In this document: positions 29,342 through 39,800 of the stretch, piece after piece
How the letters are laid out: each line of letters starts with the position of its first letter
Position numbering within the stretch: the first letter of the stretch is position 1
Origin: Tritrichomonas musculus
Taxonomy: Eukaryota > Parabasalia > Tritrichomonadida > Tritrichomonadidae
Direction of reading: 5' to 3'
Length of the DNA stretch: 64,000 nucleotides
Assembly (NCBI GenBank): GCA_039105265.1
Contig: JAPFFF010000011.1
Location: forward strand, 1,674,001 to 1,738,000
Position numbers and translations under genes: made by a program
The notes under the pieces: generated by a model
Database searches by the model: none
What the model was told of the DNA's origin: nothing
Seen by the model: only the letters and a program-made list of their open reading frames with translations

Positions 29342-31798
29342 TTAGCTAACCACATAAATATAGCATTTCTGTTTTTGCGGACTGGTCTTAGTGGGTCCAA
29401 CAACAGCTTCTATACAATTGGTTATTTTGGTATATTTTAGTTTGTCCAGGATTATCTCCTTAAGCCAATATGTGGCTATATAATCCTTGGGGTCTCCACC
29501 ATTAATAGAACAGCGTATTAATAGCGAGCTCTTAAGGAGTTTGTACCCAGTTACCTTAATTATATCTCCTAATTTAACAGCCTCGTCTATCTTCCTGCAT
29601 TGCTTTATATTTGCATCCATCTCTTGCATAATATTGTCGCGATATCCAGTAATATCCTCTGTTTCGTTATTTTTGCATTCCTTTACAACCATCTTGGCAC
29701 ATAAATTTTTAGATGCGTTTGTAAACGAGCCCTCCTTAATTAATTGCATTATTGGGATTCCAGTTAAGCTCCCATATGCTGTTATTCGTTTAATATCCAG
29801 TTGCTTAAATCCCTTATTGGCTAATATCTTGTCTATGTAATGCGCAATATTCGAAGGACACCAATACAATTGTAATATGGTTTGGGGTACCATGTATTCT
29901 ATTAAATTTCCATATACATCGTGCATTACATTTAGCGAACATGCGAGCAGATATGTCTTGCCATATCGGGTCCTAGTTTCTTTAAACCCATACACATTTA
30001 TTTCGGTCCCATCCTTTAAATCCAAGAATCTGTGCGTGTATGCTCTAATGTTGGAAAGGACCTTGTAAAGCATATCTCGAACCATCTCCTTATGGGCGCA
30101 CTCCTCGATTTGGGCTTCTATAACCTCGTTCTTAGACTTTATATTGTTAATCTGCTGTTCGTAGTGTTCCTTAAAAGCATTCTCCTCGGTTTCCTCCTTA
30201 ATATCTCGGTTAATGGATCGAATAGTTAGTGTCTCGTTTGGATAATTTAGTAATTCCAATTCCAGCATTTTAAACATTATTTTCTCTCGAGTACTCGATT
30301 TTAATAGCGATGCTGTGGATGTTGGGAATACAAAATTAAATACATTATTTGGGGTTAATCCAACATCGCCAGGTTTATTAATGTTATCCTTTGTTTGTAC
30401 AGCTTTTAGTTTCTCGCAGCCCTTATGGATGTATGTATATAGAGGTTCGCTTGCTGTGTTTATTCGTAGATAGCTATCCTGTTGTATATTTACTTCGTCG
30501 TTATGTGGATCGATTTGCATTAATACTACAGTAATGGGCTTATTCGAGCAGTACCACCGGAGTGCATTCGATAATTTGGTTGCATTAATTTTTTCGATAT
30601 AGAATCCATTAACTTTGCCCGTCAACTTATTATGGTATAACGCCACAAACGCTAGGTCCAATTCTAAATCCACAATACAAACATTGTATAATATATTTTT
30701 GCAGAGCAAATTAAATTGGTTCTCGATAGAATTAAAATATATTAGATTCGGTGGCATTAAATTCTCGAGGTACTCCATATTTGCGTAAACCACATCTCTA
30801 TCTAGGGTTCCAGTTGTGTTCTTATAGAGATACATCGTAAACTCCAATCTTAAAATGCCGGTTTCCAACGAGTTCTCGATCGCCTTGCGTAATATCGGTT
30901 CTGGGTTGTTAATCCAATCGTTAATATGGGAACCAATTTTATTGCGGACACTCGGGGATTCCATCGATTGCACAAACTTGTTATAGAATTTGTATCTAAT
31001 GGTTCCAGTTGTAGAGGAGCTTATAAACGTTAGACAATTATTGGATACGAGTTGGGAATTATTTATAATAACTGGGTTGTCATCTGGATTTGTATCCCCT
31101 TGCTTTATAAAGTCGTGTTCGCCAACCAAATGCCTAATAACATCCCTTTTATTAAATACGCCTTTGTAATCCCGAGTAAAGTCGATATCGTGTATATACA
31201 CAAGGTTTTCATGCAGAAATTCGATTTTGGTGGAGTCTCCTAGTAAATTAAAGATGCTGTCGATAGAGACATTAGATAGATTAACCTTAAGGAGTTGGAC
31301 GAACGAAGATGGTCTGTAAGCAAATCCATCTGCACTCTTAATTCCAATTGGTTTAATATCTGGTTTGCGTATATCGATATCCAGCTGGTTTAGAACCCGC
31401 TTTATTGTAGCAGTGGTGCTACCAAGCAAATCCTTAGCGATTTTATTTAACACACTATTATCTATTGTTTGGTCATCTGCGTCTGCATCTTTGGTATCAT
31501 CTGGGTTCTTAATCTTTAGTTTCTCGATGTTCTTAATTAATGTGTCGTCAATTGGGTAATATACAACGATATTGTCGCTAAATAACTCGTTTAGTGGTTC
31601 CAGTGGATTATTCGTTTGTGTCCCACCATCCGTGTAATCTATAAACGATATATCGCTTTGGTTTATAACTCGGTTAAGGTTGTATAGCAGTGTTTCGTGC
31701 TTTATTTTACCACCACCGATTGTCTTAATAGCAAATGTGGCATCTGTTCGTGTCTTGTTTAAGGAAATCTCCTTAAAGAGAGCGTCGTTGCTTTCCAT
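29342..31798 (-). CDS. Large protein with replication-initiator-like (Rep_trans-like) core, 818 aa
   Basis: This is the main gene of the 6.6-kb element. Near residues 200-215 it has LVYIHDIDFTRDYKGVF, near 268-275 IRYKFYNKFVQSMES, and near 310-325 GILRLEFTMYLY. This series (acidic strand, Tyr-x-Lys strand, Arg-Leu-Glu strand) is the pattern of Rep_trans/phage CRI-type rolling-circle initiators, where D..D, YNK and RxE segments form the palm-like fold. A GGTQTNNPLEPL motif lies near residue 60. A Lys/Glu coiled region is near 525-560, and a C-terminal half with GFKETRTRYGKTYLL and ITAYGSLTGIPIMQ follows. No DDE, tyrosine-recombinase or helicase motif is evident. The initiator assignment is by pattern only. 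Confidence 0.45.
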   Translation of the reverse strand: MESNDALFKEISLNKTRTDATFAIKTIGGGKIKHETLLYNLNRVINQSDISFIDYTDGGTQTNNPLEPLNELFSDNIVVYYPIDDTLIKNIEKLKIKNPDDTKDADADDQTIDNSVLNKIAKDLLGSTTATIKRVLNQLDIDIRKPDIKPIGIKSADGFAYRPSSFVQLLKVNLSNVSIDSIFNLLGDSTKIEFLHENLVYIHDIDFTRDYKGVFNKRDVIRHLVGEHDFIKQGDTNPDDNPVIINNSQLVSNNCLTFISSSTTGTIRYKFYNKFVQSMESPSVRNKIGSHINDWINNPEPILRKAIENSLETGILRLEFTMYLYKNTTGTLDRDVVYANMEYLENLMPPNLIYFNSIENQFNLLCKNILYNVCIVDLELDLAFVALYHNKLTGKVNGFYIEKINATKLSNALRWYCSNKPITVVLMQIDPHNDEVNIQQDSYLRINTASEPLYTYIHKGCEKLKAVQTKDNINKPGDVGLTPNNVFNFVFPTSTASLLKSSTREKIMFKMLELELLNYPNETLTIRSINRDIKEETEENAFKEHYEQQINNIKSKNEVIEAQIEECAHKEMVRDMLYKVLSNIRAYTHRFLDLKDGTEINVYGFKETRTRYGKTYLLACSLNVMHDVYGNLIEYMVPQTILQLYWCPSNIAHYIDKILANKGFKQLDIKRITAYGSLTGIPIMQLIKEGSFTNASKNLCAKMVVKECKNNETEDITGYRDNIMQEMDANIKQCRKIDEAVKLGDIIKVTGYKLLKSSLLIRCSINGGDPKDYIATYWLKEIILDKLKYTKITNCIEAVVGPTKTSPQKQKCYIYVVS

Positions 31799-32538
31799 TT
31801 ATAAGTCGAGAAAAAAAGTAGATTCGTATCTAGAAATCTACCTAATAATACCCAAAAATAAAATATTTTATAATTCTTATTTTGGGATTTTCTAAGTGGC
31901 TCCATATATGGCTTTCCCAAATGGTTTCCCAAGTGTCTCCATATAGCTCCATACATGGCTCCATATAGCTCCATTTGTGGGCTATTTATGGGCCATATGC
32001 GGATTCCCAAGTAGCTCCATATATAGCTCCATATGCAGTCTCCCAAGTGGCTTTCCAAATAGCTTCCCAAGTAGCTCCATATGTGGTGTGGTAGAATTCT
32101 ACCAGACCGGGATTCTCCTGTGGACTCGTATATGGCTTTCCCAAATAGCTCCATATGCGGTCTGCGGGAAATCCCGTACACCCAATATATAGTGGACAGT
32201 TTATGTAAATCCTCGGGACAGCAATTTTGCTCTCGCAAGCTCGATGTCAAGCCATGTTCCCATAATAGCTCCATATAAGGCTCCATATGCAGTCTCCCAA
32301 AATGGCTTTCCAAGAGGCTTTCCAAGTGGCTTTCCAAGTGGCTTTCCAAGTAGCTCCATATAAGGCTCCATATGTGTCTCCATAAGCGGATTCCCAAAAT
32401 GGCTTTCCAAGTGGCTTTCCAAGTGGCTTTCCAAGTGGCTTTCCAAGTAGCTCCATATAAGGCTTATCCAAATAATTTAATGGATAAATTTATATTTGGT
32501 AGATTCCTTGCGTGTAGATTTGTGGGGTATATACCCGC
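31799..32538. repeat. Right minisatellite arm of the 6.6-kb element
   Basis: This holds the inverse counterpart of 26977-27665: GGCTTTCCAAGTGGCTTTCC-type units, a GGGAAATCCCGTACACCC block at about 32166, and the inner inverted repeat at 32461-32540. No gene is supported here; the open frames are products of the repeats. Confidence 0.8.
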
Positions 32539-32679
32539 TTATGAGTTCTTCAAGTTGAATGGGAACTTGTCACATAATATCGCGAAATTGCATTGTGCAA
32601 ATTCATCAGGCTTTGGCGATATGGCTACTAGTGTGTTGATGTATTCGTAGACATTGAGGTGGTTTGGAGTGGCTTCCAT
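32539..32679 (-). pseudogene. Captured 5' fragment related to the Polinton gene at 19096
   Basis: A 46-codon frame begins MEATPNHLNVYEYINTLVAI and includes QCNFAILCDKFPFNLK. The Polinton gene at 19096 has NVYDYVNEL and QCNFSILCDKYP at the same spacing. The frame stops where the inner inverted repeat begins, so only the gene start is kept. It lies between the terminal repeat and the inner repeat, in the mirror position of 26767-26976. Chance similarity is unlikely over this length, but the match has only been judged by eye. Confidence 0.55.
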
Positions 32680-32846
32680 TTGGGATGCGATAAAAAATCA
32701 ATATTCAAATATAAAATAGGTTTTCCCAAATTCATCTGAGTCCCCAAATATGGAATATTTTTGTCTGTCATGGTCTGTGTCGCCATCGGTATGTGTCGCC
32801 ATCGGAACGTTCCATCGGTCTGTTCCATAAGTGGACCATAAGTGGT

Positions 32847-33062
32847 CCCATAGGTGGGCCATATGCGGCCTATTTTTGGAATTTGTATGGGCCCGAATAT
32901 GGGCGTTTTATAAGCGTTTTGGGGAGGTATGCAGTATGTGGATTTTGAATATTGACCCAAATATAGGCCATTTTTGGAATTTATGGGGCCCAAATATGGG
33001 CCATTTAAAGGCGTTTTTGGGTGGATTCTATCTGACCCCGATTCGGAACACCCATCACTACT
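32847..33062. repeat. Right terminal inverted repeat of the 6.6-kb element
   Basis: This is the complement of 26444-26661, ending GGAACACCCATCACTACT. The GACATT duplication follows at 33063-33068. Confidence 0.85.
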
Positions 33063-33068
33063 GACATT
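33063..33068. repeat. Target-site duplication, right copy (GACATT)
   Basis: This is an exact copy of 26438-26443, directly after the ACTACT end. The 3' end of the interrupted pPolB gene continues from here to the stop at about 33162, with codons for LLDGSNAFRKSKTFQ. Confidence 0.9.
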
Positions 33069-33154
33069 TGATTTGTTGGATGGTTCGAATGCATTCAGGA
33101 AGTCAAAGACATTTCAACAAACCAACTTACCCAAATTTGCACGTACTCTTAGGT

Positions 33155-33904
33155 TTACGTAGTTAACACATCATTGACATCAGTCGAGTTAGATGGTTTA
33201 ATTTTGATAGTTATGAACAAAGGACTTTTTAACAATATCGGCTGGTATTGAAAATCTACTAAACTTAATTCTAAAAACTTTAATGAATCTGTATATGTTT
33301 TTATTTTTAATGGTTTACTTTCAGTTTCGAAATCATATATAAGTGGTTTATTATCTAAAGTGAATGTATTGATACTACCAATGACTGAAGGTGTATATTG
33401 TTGTTCACCTATATTCGAGTATATGGCATTACCTTGTAGTGATACTAGATACAACTTAGTATGATTTAATATTGGGATGTCTTTAATATTATATGTTGCA
33501 TTTGATGGTAACACAATAGGCAATGAAGTATTATATAAACCAGTTAATAAAGCAGCCCTATGGGAAATAGAGGTTATTGTTAACGGTGTTTGTGTCTTTA
33601 TTGTAAATGTACGAGTAGTATCATTATATTTAAAAGATACCTCCGCAAGTGGATTTAAAACTGCTTCTATTTGCTTGATTGTATAATTATATTTATCTTC
33701 GAATTTAAGCTTGAATGGAATACTGTTATGTGTAAACTCTATATAATCATCTTTCGTACTCAACATAATATTACTTATTGTATTAATTGAAGATACGTAA
33801 TATTTAATATATTTACACTTCCATGGTATATCCAAATTGATAGATACCTTATTATATTCATCAGCATTTGTACTCTGTACTGATACTAACATTTTATAAT
33901 TCAT
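33155..33904 (-). CDS. Unknown strand-rich Polinton protein, 249 aa
   Basis: The product begins MNYKMLVSVQSTNADEYNKV and is almost wholly alternating strands and turns (SINLDIPWKCKYIKYYVS, LFITIKIKPSNSTDV), with no low complexity. It lies at the pPolB/fibre boundary of element B and overlaps the last bases of pPolB on the other strand. The beta-rich make-up and size would fit a minor capsid or fibre-base protein. No family is recognised. Its ATG is only three bases from that of the fibre gene on the opposite strand. Confidence 0.55.
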   Translation of the reverse strand: MNYKMLVSVQSTNADEYNKVSINLDIPWKCKYIKYYVSSINTISNIMLSTKDDYIEFTHNSIPFKLKFEDKYNYTIKQIEAVLNPLAEVSFKYNDTTRTFTIKTQTPLTITSISHRAALLTGLYNTSLPIVLPSNATYNIKDIPILNHTKLYLVSLQGNAIYSNIGEQQYTPSVIGSINTFTLDNKPLIYDFETESKPLKIKTYTDSLKFLELSLVDFQYQPILLKSPLFITIKIKPSNSTDVNDVLTT

Positions 33905-33910
33905 AAAATG
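33902..33910. promoter_or_regulatory. Head-to-head start codons three bases apart
   Basis: The minus-strand ATG (33902-33904) and plus-strand ATG (33908-33910) are separated by AAA. Each gene's promoter must therefore lie inside the coding region of the other, or transcripts must start without a leader. An initiator-like TCATA overlaps the pair at 33901-33905. Confidence 0.5.
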
Positions 33911-36435
33911 TCAATTAAACTTTATTCTTTGCAATCAAGTGAGGCTGAAAAGCTCAAAGACAAAGACGTAGAGATAAGTGTAAATGATGAAGGTAATATT
34001 GATATTATAAGAAATGAGGACCCAGATGATTACCCTACTTTTAGTTGTTTATATAACAAAGCAGAAGTAGATGAAAGAGTAGTCAATGATTATATAGAAA
34101 ATGGAGGAAAGCTTGATGGTTTCGGCAATGTACCTATTACACACAAATTTGCCAATTATTTAAAATATGTATTTAAAGGATCTGAAAAGACACCCCAATT
34201 AGAAGGCTCACTACCTGAAAAAGCAGAGTCATATAAGGAGTTGATAAAAGATGAACTTTGCGTAAATACTTTTAATGAATTCATTGAAGAAGAATCGAAA
34301 ACATGTGAAGCTATTCATGACATGTATAATGAGTTGATGTGTGCAGCTGATGGATATGAACAAATAGTATATGATGAGGAAACAGGGAAAACGAAAGCTG
34401 TACATTATATTCATTATCCTGAGTCTAAACCAACTCCAACTCCAGATGGTGTTTATTATAAGACATATCATAATTTGGCTGATATGATGATAAGCATGAT
34501 AGAGAATGATAAGACCACCCAAATTACAAAAAGAATCTTATATGAAACCTTCAATGAAAAGACATGGGAAAAATTTATTTCAGGAATAATTCAATATCAT
34601 TATTCACTTCAAGAACAATCGCTGAAAAAAGTTGGATATAAATATAAAGGTTGTACAGACCTTATTGAAGCAGACCAGATAATAGAAATAAAAAGCCCAA
34701 GTGAGTTTGTAGAAAAATACATGAAAAATGAAAAGGATAACATGACTAATATCGAAGGCTATGCTATATCCTTTTTAGGTCTTTATTTGTTTAGTGTAAT
34801 ATTAAATTCAGGTATAACATACTTTTTAACAAAACGAAGTGCAAATAGTAGGCGAGTGACAGTAATACCACATAATGAGGTAGAACAAACTATGACTTTA
34901 GGACGATGCCTAAATAAAATATTTGAAAATTTAGGCGACTTGATTCAGGCACATAATGAGTTATCTGATTATGTTGATACTATTAAGTCTTGTGATTGTA
35001 ACCATGATAATCAAGGTGGTGATATTAACCAAGGAGGTAATCAAGGTAATGGTGAAGAAGAGGATATTAACCAAGGAGGTAATCAAGGTGGTGATAATGA
35101 AGGAGGTAATGAAGGTGGTGGTAATGAAGGTGGTGATGACGGCAATAATAACTCTAACCAAATTCAATATATGAATGTAGGCTTGCAGGCAGTAAATGAA
35201 TTATCAGGTTATTTATTGAGGAATATGACGGACATCCAAAATAACCTAGCAGCTGTCAGGTTTCAAAATGGAGTACAGTCATTTACACAAGAGATGTTTG
35301 ATTATGAAATATTTCAAAATGGTTTAGATAATATGAATAGACAATACCAGGCAATAGGAGTTCAAACATACCAACCTACACGTCAACGAGAAGCCTTATT
35401 TAATGATTCTTATGTATGGTTTCCTCTGTTTCGCATGTGGACTAGTTTATCTGTATATAATATACCAAATGAATTTGGATGGAGAGCTAATCCAGCATAT
35501 GGTGCTCCATGGAACTTTGTTTGGGATGTTGGGTATGGTGATTGGATAGCAATAGCTCCAAATGAAGACGATGTACCAGCAGGATGGAGAATTAATCGCC
35601 AAGGAAATAATATAGCACAAATAATATTAACCCATAACCTGCGCGATGAAGGAGAAATGATATATAATCTTGATAGAGGACAATGGGAATATTATCCACC
35701 AGAAGAAAGCATTGTTATACCAGAACAACCAGGACCTGTCATAAGTGTTGTCCCTGAGCAAAACAGGAATGCAAGATTAAGACCAACTTATGTTTGGTCT
35801 ATTGAGTCAGGTCGTTGGGTTAATTCGATGACTATTGCGAATATGCCAGAAACAAATCCAAATGATAATAATGATTGGAGGCGAGATATTAGCTTTTCAG
35901 CACCTGCCAATTTTGTTTGGGACATAGACCATAGGGAATGGATAGCTATAAGAAACAATGTTAGTGAAATGATATATGATAGAAATTGGAGAACCAGCCA
36001 TGAAATTGGTGATATTGCAGTAATTCATTATCGAGACCACTTCTTAAATGGAACTGGTGAATTAGTATGGAATGATGATTATAATAGTTATGTTTATCAT
36101 GGTAATGATGTAAGCCCATTATTAGAAGATGAAGGCAATAAAACCTCTAGTGGAACTATAGCAATACCAGACCAAGTTACAGATACTGAAGCTTGGGATA
36201 AGATTTTAGACTGTGTTGGTATACCTGTTATTAATAATCCAAATGAGATAGATGAAAAGAAACCAGTACTAGGTAAATTTACAATAAAATGTGATTTATA
36301 TGTGAATGGAAAGATAAACTGTAAAGAAATAGAAAACAACAAACCAACTACCTCACCTGTAGACCCTGATTTTACTATAGAGAATGGTATACCTGAATTT
36401 GTTATTACAAACAGGGATGTATACTCTTTATCTAA
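33908..36435 (+). CDS. Very large fibre-like gene of element B, first part
   Basis: The product begins MSIKLYSLQSSEAEKLKDKD. A hydrophobic stretch YAISFLGLYLFSVILN near residue 286 could cross a membrane. A Gly/Asn/Glu-rich linker (GGNQGNGEEEDINQGG type) spans about residues 370-415. A roughly 100-residue module then occurs twice, starting near 501 (YVWFPLFRMW...NFVWDVGYGDW) and near 627 (YVWSIESGRW...NFVWDIDHREW). Fibre or receptor-binding function is inferred from length, modularity and position. The frame continues into the 461-bp insert that starts at 36436. Confidence 0.65.
36298..36435. repeat. 138-bp direct repeat, first copy
   Basis: This stretch of the fibre gene recurs at 36897-37034 essentially unchanged, on either side of the 461-bp insert. 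It includes coding for VNGKINCKEIENNKPTTS. Confidence 0.9.
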
Positions 36436-36896
36436 AAGAAAAAGAAAAAGAAAAGAAAAGAAAAAAGAAAAGAAAAGAAAAAAATATTCTTGTTCTCACT
36501 ACTGCTCCCCATCAATGAAACGGCACAGGGGCCCCACCCCTAATTCCCACCCACCCACCTCAACGCCTACCATCCATGAAACGGCACAGGTACCCCACCC
36601 CACAACCGCCCATCTATGAAACGGCACAGGTACCTGCCCCGAGAATCTCGTACCTATTTCTTTCTATATGTAAATGTCATTTGTACCACTCAAAGGCTTT
36701 ACTAACGACTATGAGATACTGAATAGGTACCCCTTTACTATAAGACGTAAGAGTAATCATTTTATATGCAAAGATGCAAAACATATAAAGGGGTATATAC
36801 GAGTATGTCTAAATGGCGACTACTACTTGAAACATGTACTTATAGCAAGACAGTTCATACCTAATGATGACCCACAACATAAAATAGAGGTAGACC
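36436..36896. mobile_element. 461-bp insert in the fibre gene, with GGTACC repeats and an HNH fragment
   Basis: The insert starts with an A/G-rich AAAAGAAAAG tract. Three copies of a GAAACGGCACAGGTACC-type repeat follow, then CGAGAATCTCG, then the start of an HNH-type gene. The repeats occur in inverse orientation at 40842-41060, near the right end of element B. The flanks are the 138-bp direct repeats, far longer than a transposase-type duplication. A recombination or end-capture event fits better than ordinary transposition. Confidence 0.6.
36674..36896 (+). pseudogene. HNH_3-type homing endonuclease, N-terminal fragment
   Basis: The frame begins MSFVPLKGFTNDYEILNRYP and carries a NUMOD4-like part. 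It ends in the opening of the HNH core (LKHVLIARQFIPNDDPQHK, then VDH). The whole gene of this family at 62939 has the same KHRIIAEHFVPNDDPENK and VDHIDNN block. Here the gene meets the second 138-bp repeat inside that core, so it is a fragment. Its presence in the insert links it to homing-endonuclease-driven recombination, which is inference. Confidence 0.65.
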
Positions 36897-39800
36897 ATAT
36901 GTGAATGGAAAGATAAACTGTAAAGAAATAGAAAACAACAAACCAACTACCTCACCTGTAGACCCTGATTTTACTATAGAGAATGGTATACCTGAATTTG
37001 TTATTACAAACAGGGATGTATACTCTTTATCTAATACTATTAATAATATCGAATGCAACCTATTAGGCATCTTTGTACCTGAATTACAAAAACAAGCATT
37101 TATTGAATATAATAAGCCTATCTTCAAGATAGTATTAAGAAAGAATGTCATATATGATTTAGAAGGTAGGTATATCAAAGAGTTCTATATAACATCCAGA
37201 AATGGTAAAATAGTTTGTCCAGTTATTACCTACGATAAAGAGAATGATTATTGTACCATCAATGATAACTCATCAACAGATGATAGGTATTATATAGCAT
37301 TCGACAAAAGTCTACCTTTTCAACCTTATACTTTATATCTAAATGGTGAACTAAGTATTATGAATGAATATGAACCAACTGCATTAAAAACAGATAAGGC
37401 AATAAAATGTTCTATCATTGAAGCTGAAAATGCATTAAAACTCCATAAAAGCGATGTTCACTACTTTTATAAACCATCTATCATCACAGAAGAAAAAATA
37501 GGAGAGGACGAATATTATAAGATGGTATATGAAGTACCTGATAACTATGAAATACCTGATAAATTAAACTTTGTCTTCAAGGAACATTGTTTTGGCAATA
37601 CATGGAACCTACAATGGAATACTGATAAAAGTCGTGAGAATAAGGGGTATTGGTCGGGAGATAATGCGAAAGGTCATCTTAATGGGAAAGTCATTAATAA
37701 ATGGAATATTCGACCTGGTAAGAAAACAGATGGTTGCTACGGTAGTTGGGTTACTATTAAGAAAACAGACTTGCATGATAAATTGATACAGACTGATGAA
37801 GAGAATGGCTTAATGTTCTCATTATTGAAGAACTACAAACATAAGATAAGTATTGAGATGAATGATGGAAAGATACATGATGAGGATGAATGGAACCTAA
37901 CATATACTAATTATGATAGGTCATTTTATGGTGGCATCGATAATGCTTTACATCCAGGTTACTATGGAGCAGTTATTTATTACTTTGAGATGGCTCCTAA
38001 TGTTATAGATAGAACAGATATGCTTGAGAAGATATATTTAGATATATATGTAAGTGAATCATCTAGAGCAACAAGGTTATCATTCAAAGTTGATAATGTG
38101 ATTAAAAAGACTGATAAGTGGTTTCTCGACGTCATCCCAATCCTAGATACTATTGAGACAATTAGCTATGATTGGGGCTTTTGCTTAGATGTTGGTGAAA
38201 CCCGAGACATAAAATTATATTTGAGGAAGGATTATACAGACCCCATTGATGAAATTAATTGGGATTCATCAACTAATGCATTTAAGTACATTATAGACCA
38301 ACAGTTTTATGAAATAACACCAAATCCTAATGCAGCTACTACCTTATATACAGACTACAATATTACTAGTTCGAAGATTATAACAGCTGATAATATTACT
38401 ACCATGAGGAGCGATTTAAATATGTTAACCAATAATTTTGATGTAGTTAGTTATGATGTTAAGGACATAACCTCGAAAGTAAATGTGTTAAATGCAGAAA
38501 TGGGAGAGACTAAAAGGATTACTAAACATTTACAAGAAGACATAGACCAGGTTAGAATAGTATCTAATGTAGCATTAGCATTTGGAGTTATAGGAACTGC
38601 AGGTAGTATAGCTAATGTTGGTCTTACATTATTTCGAACAGGGTTCACATTTACAAAGGCTGGTATAGATGCTACTATTGAAGGTGTATCACAAGGTGAA
38701 CAAGCTTTGTATCATCTAGGTGATGGAAGCAACCTACCTCCATTAAAAATAGGAAGGTCAACTACAACTGATTTAACACCTATTATTGATTGGTGTGATG
38801 CAGAAAAGGTAGTTGTTGAATATACTGATGAAACTGAAGACATTTCAAAGACGATAACAACATATCGAGATGCTATTGATTTATGCAACCACTTCAGGGA
38901 ATCATTAAAACCTGCATTTAGGCTATTAGCTGATAAAATAAATGAGGTCAATGAAGAAGTAGAAAATAATAACTATGTTGATAAGAATGATTTAGTAAGA
39001 GATGATACTATTGATATAGTAGGTAGTATTGTTAATAAGGAAGTACACCTTGAAGCTGAAGATGTTATTACATATGGTACTATTAAGGCAAGGCTAATGG
39101 TTATGAAGGTTAGTGAGTTTAATGACATCGACTATGAGGAGTGTATAATAACTATTACTATCGCAGGTGGTACTATAAGTCAATATGAGGGCAGTGATTA
39201 CTTCCCAACATGCACCTTAAATGGCAAGACAATAGTTATAGCCAACCCACAGCAAGTAAGAGTTACTGGTATAGCCATTAAAGAAAATAGTGCTGTTAGG
39301 AGAATGTCATTTGAGGTTAAGGATATAGCATATACATGTGATATAGATGCACTTAACAACAAGGTAGACTCACTTGAAAAGATATCCCACGACAATAATG
39401 AATCAATAGCTACTATTATGAATGAATACCCCACAGTTGATGAGGTTAATGATGTGCTAAAGGAGTATGCATTAAAGAAAGATATACCAGAACCTGTTGA
39501 TTTAAGTGAATATGCTCTGAAAAGCGAAATTCCAGAAATTATTGAGGGGCAAACAACTATTCAATTCAAAATCGTCAATAATACAATTCCTGATTTGGAT
39601 TACGACACATATCATGAAATGATTGAGCAATATGGGTTGGATATTGTCTCATCAAACAATTTCTATACGGCTCATTATGTTCACATAGATTATTCGTACA
39701 ATGACGATGATGATGATCAACCCTCTCAGATACTGCGTATCGACGGAAGTAGTTCTGGTCTTTGGATACTGTATCACTACCATGAATTAATCAATCCAGG

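Larger units (their letters stand above)
26444..33062. mobile_element. Nested 6.6-kb element with long inverted repeats and AGTAGT ends
   Basis: The element is 6619 bases long and lies inside the pPolB gene of element B, flanked by GACATT duplications. Its ends are inverted: AGTAGTGATGGGTGTTCC at the left and its complement at the right. About 215 bases at each tip match almost perfectly. Further inward, matched inverted blocks occur at 26916-26993 with 32461-32540 and at 27111-27172 with 32158-32220, separated by 12-bp minisatellite arms. The core (27666-31798) has four genes, none of them a Polinton core gene. No transposase is recognised. The hexamer AGTAGT and the 6-bp duplication match the surrounding Polintons. 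Confidence 0.88.

Noticed and set aside
32201-32471. Mirror open frames in the right minisatellite arm
   Set aside because: Same cause: inverse copy of the repeat arm.
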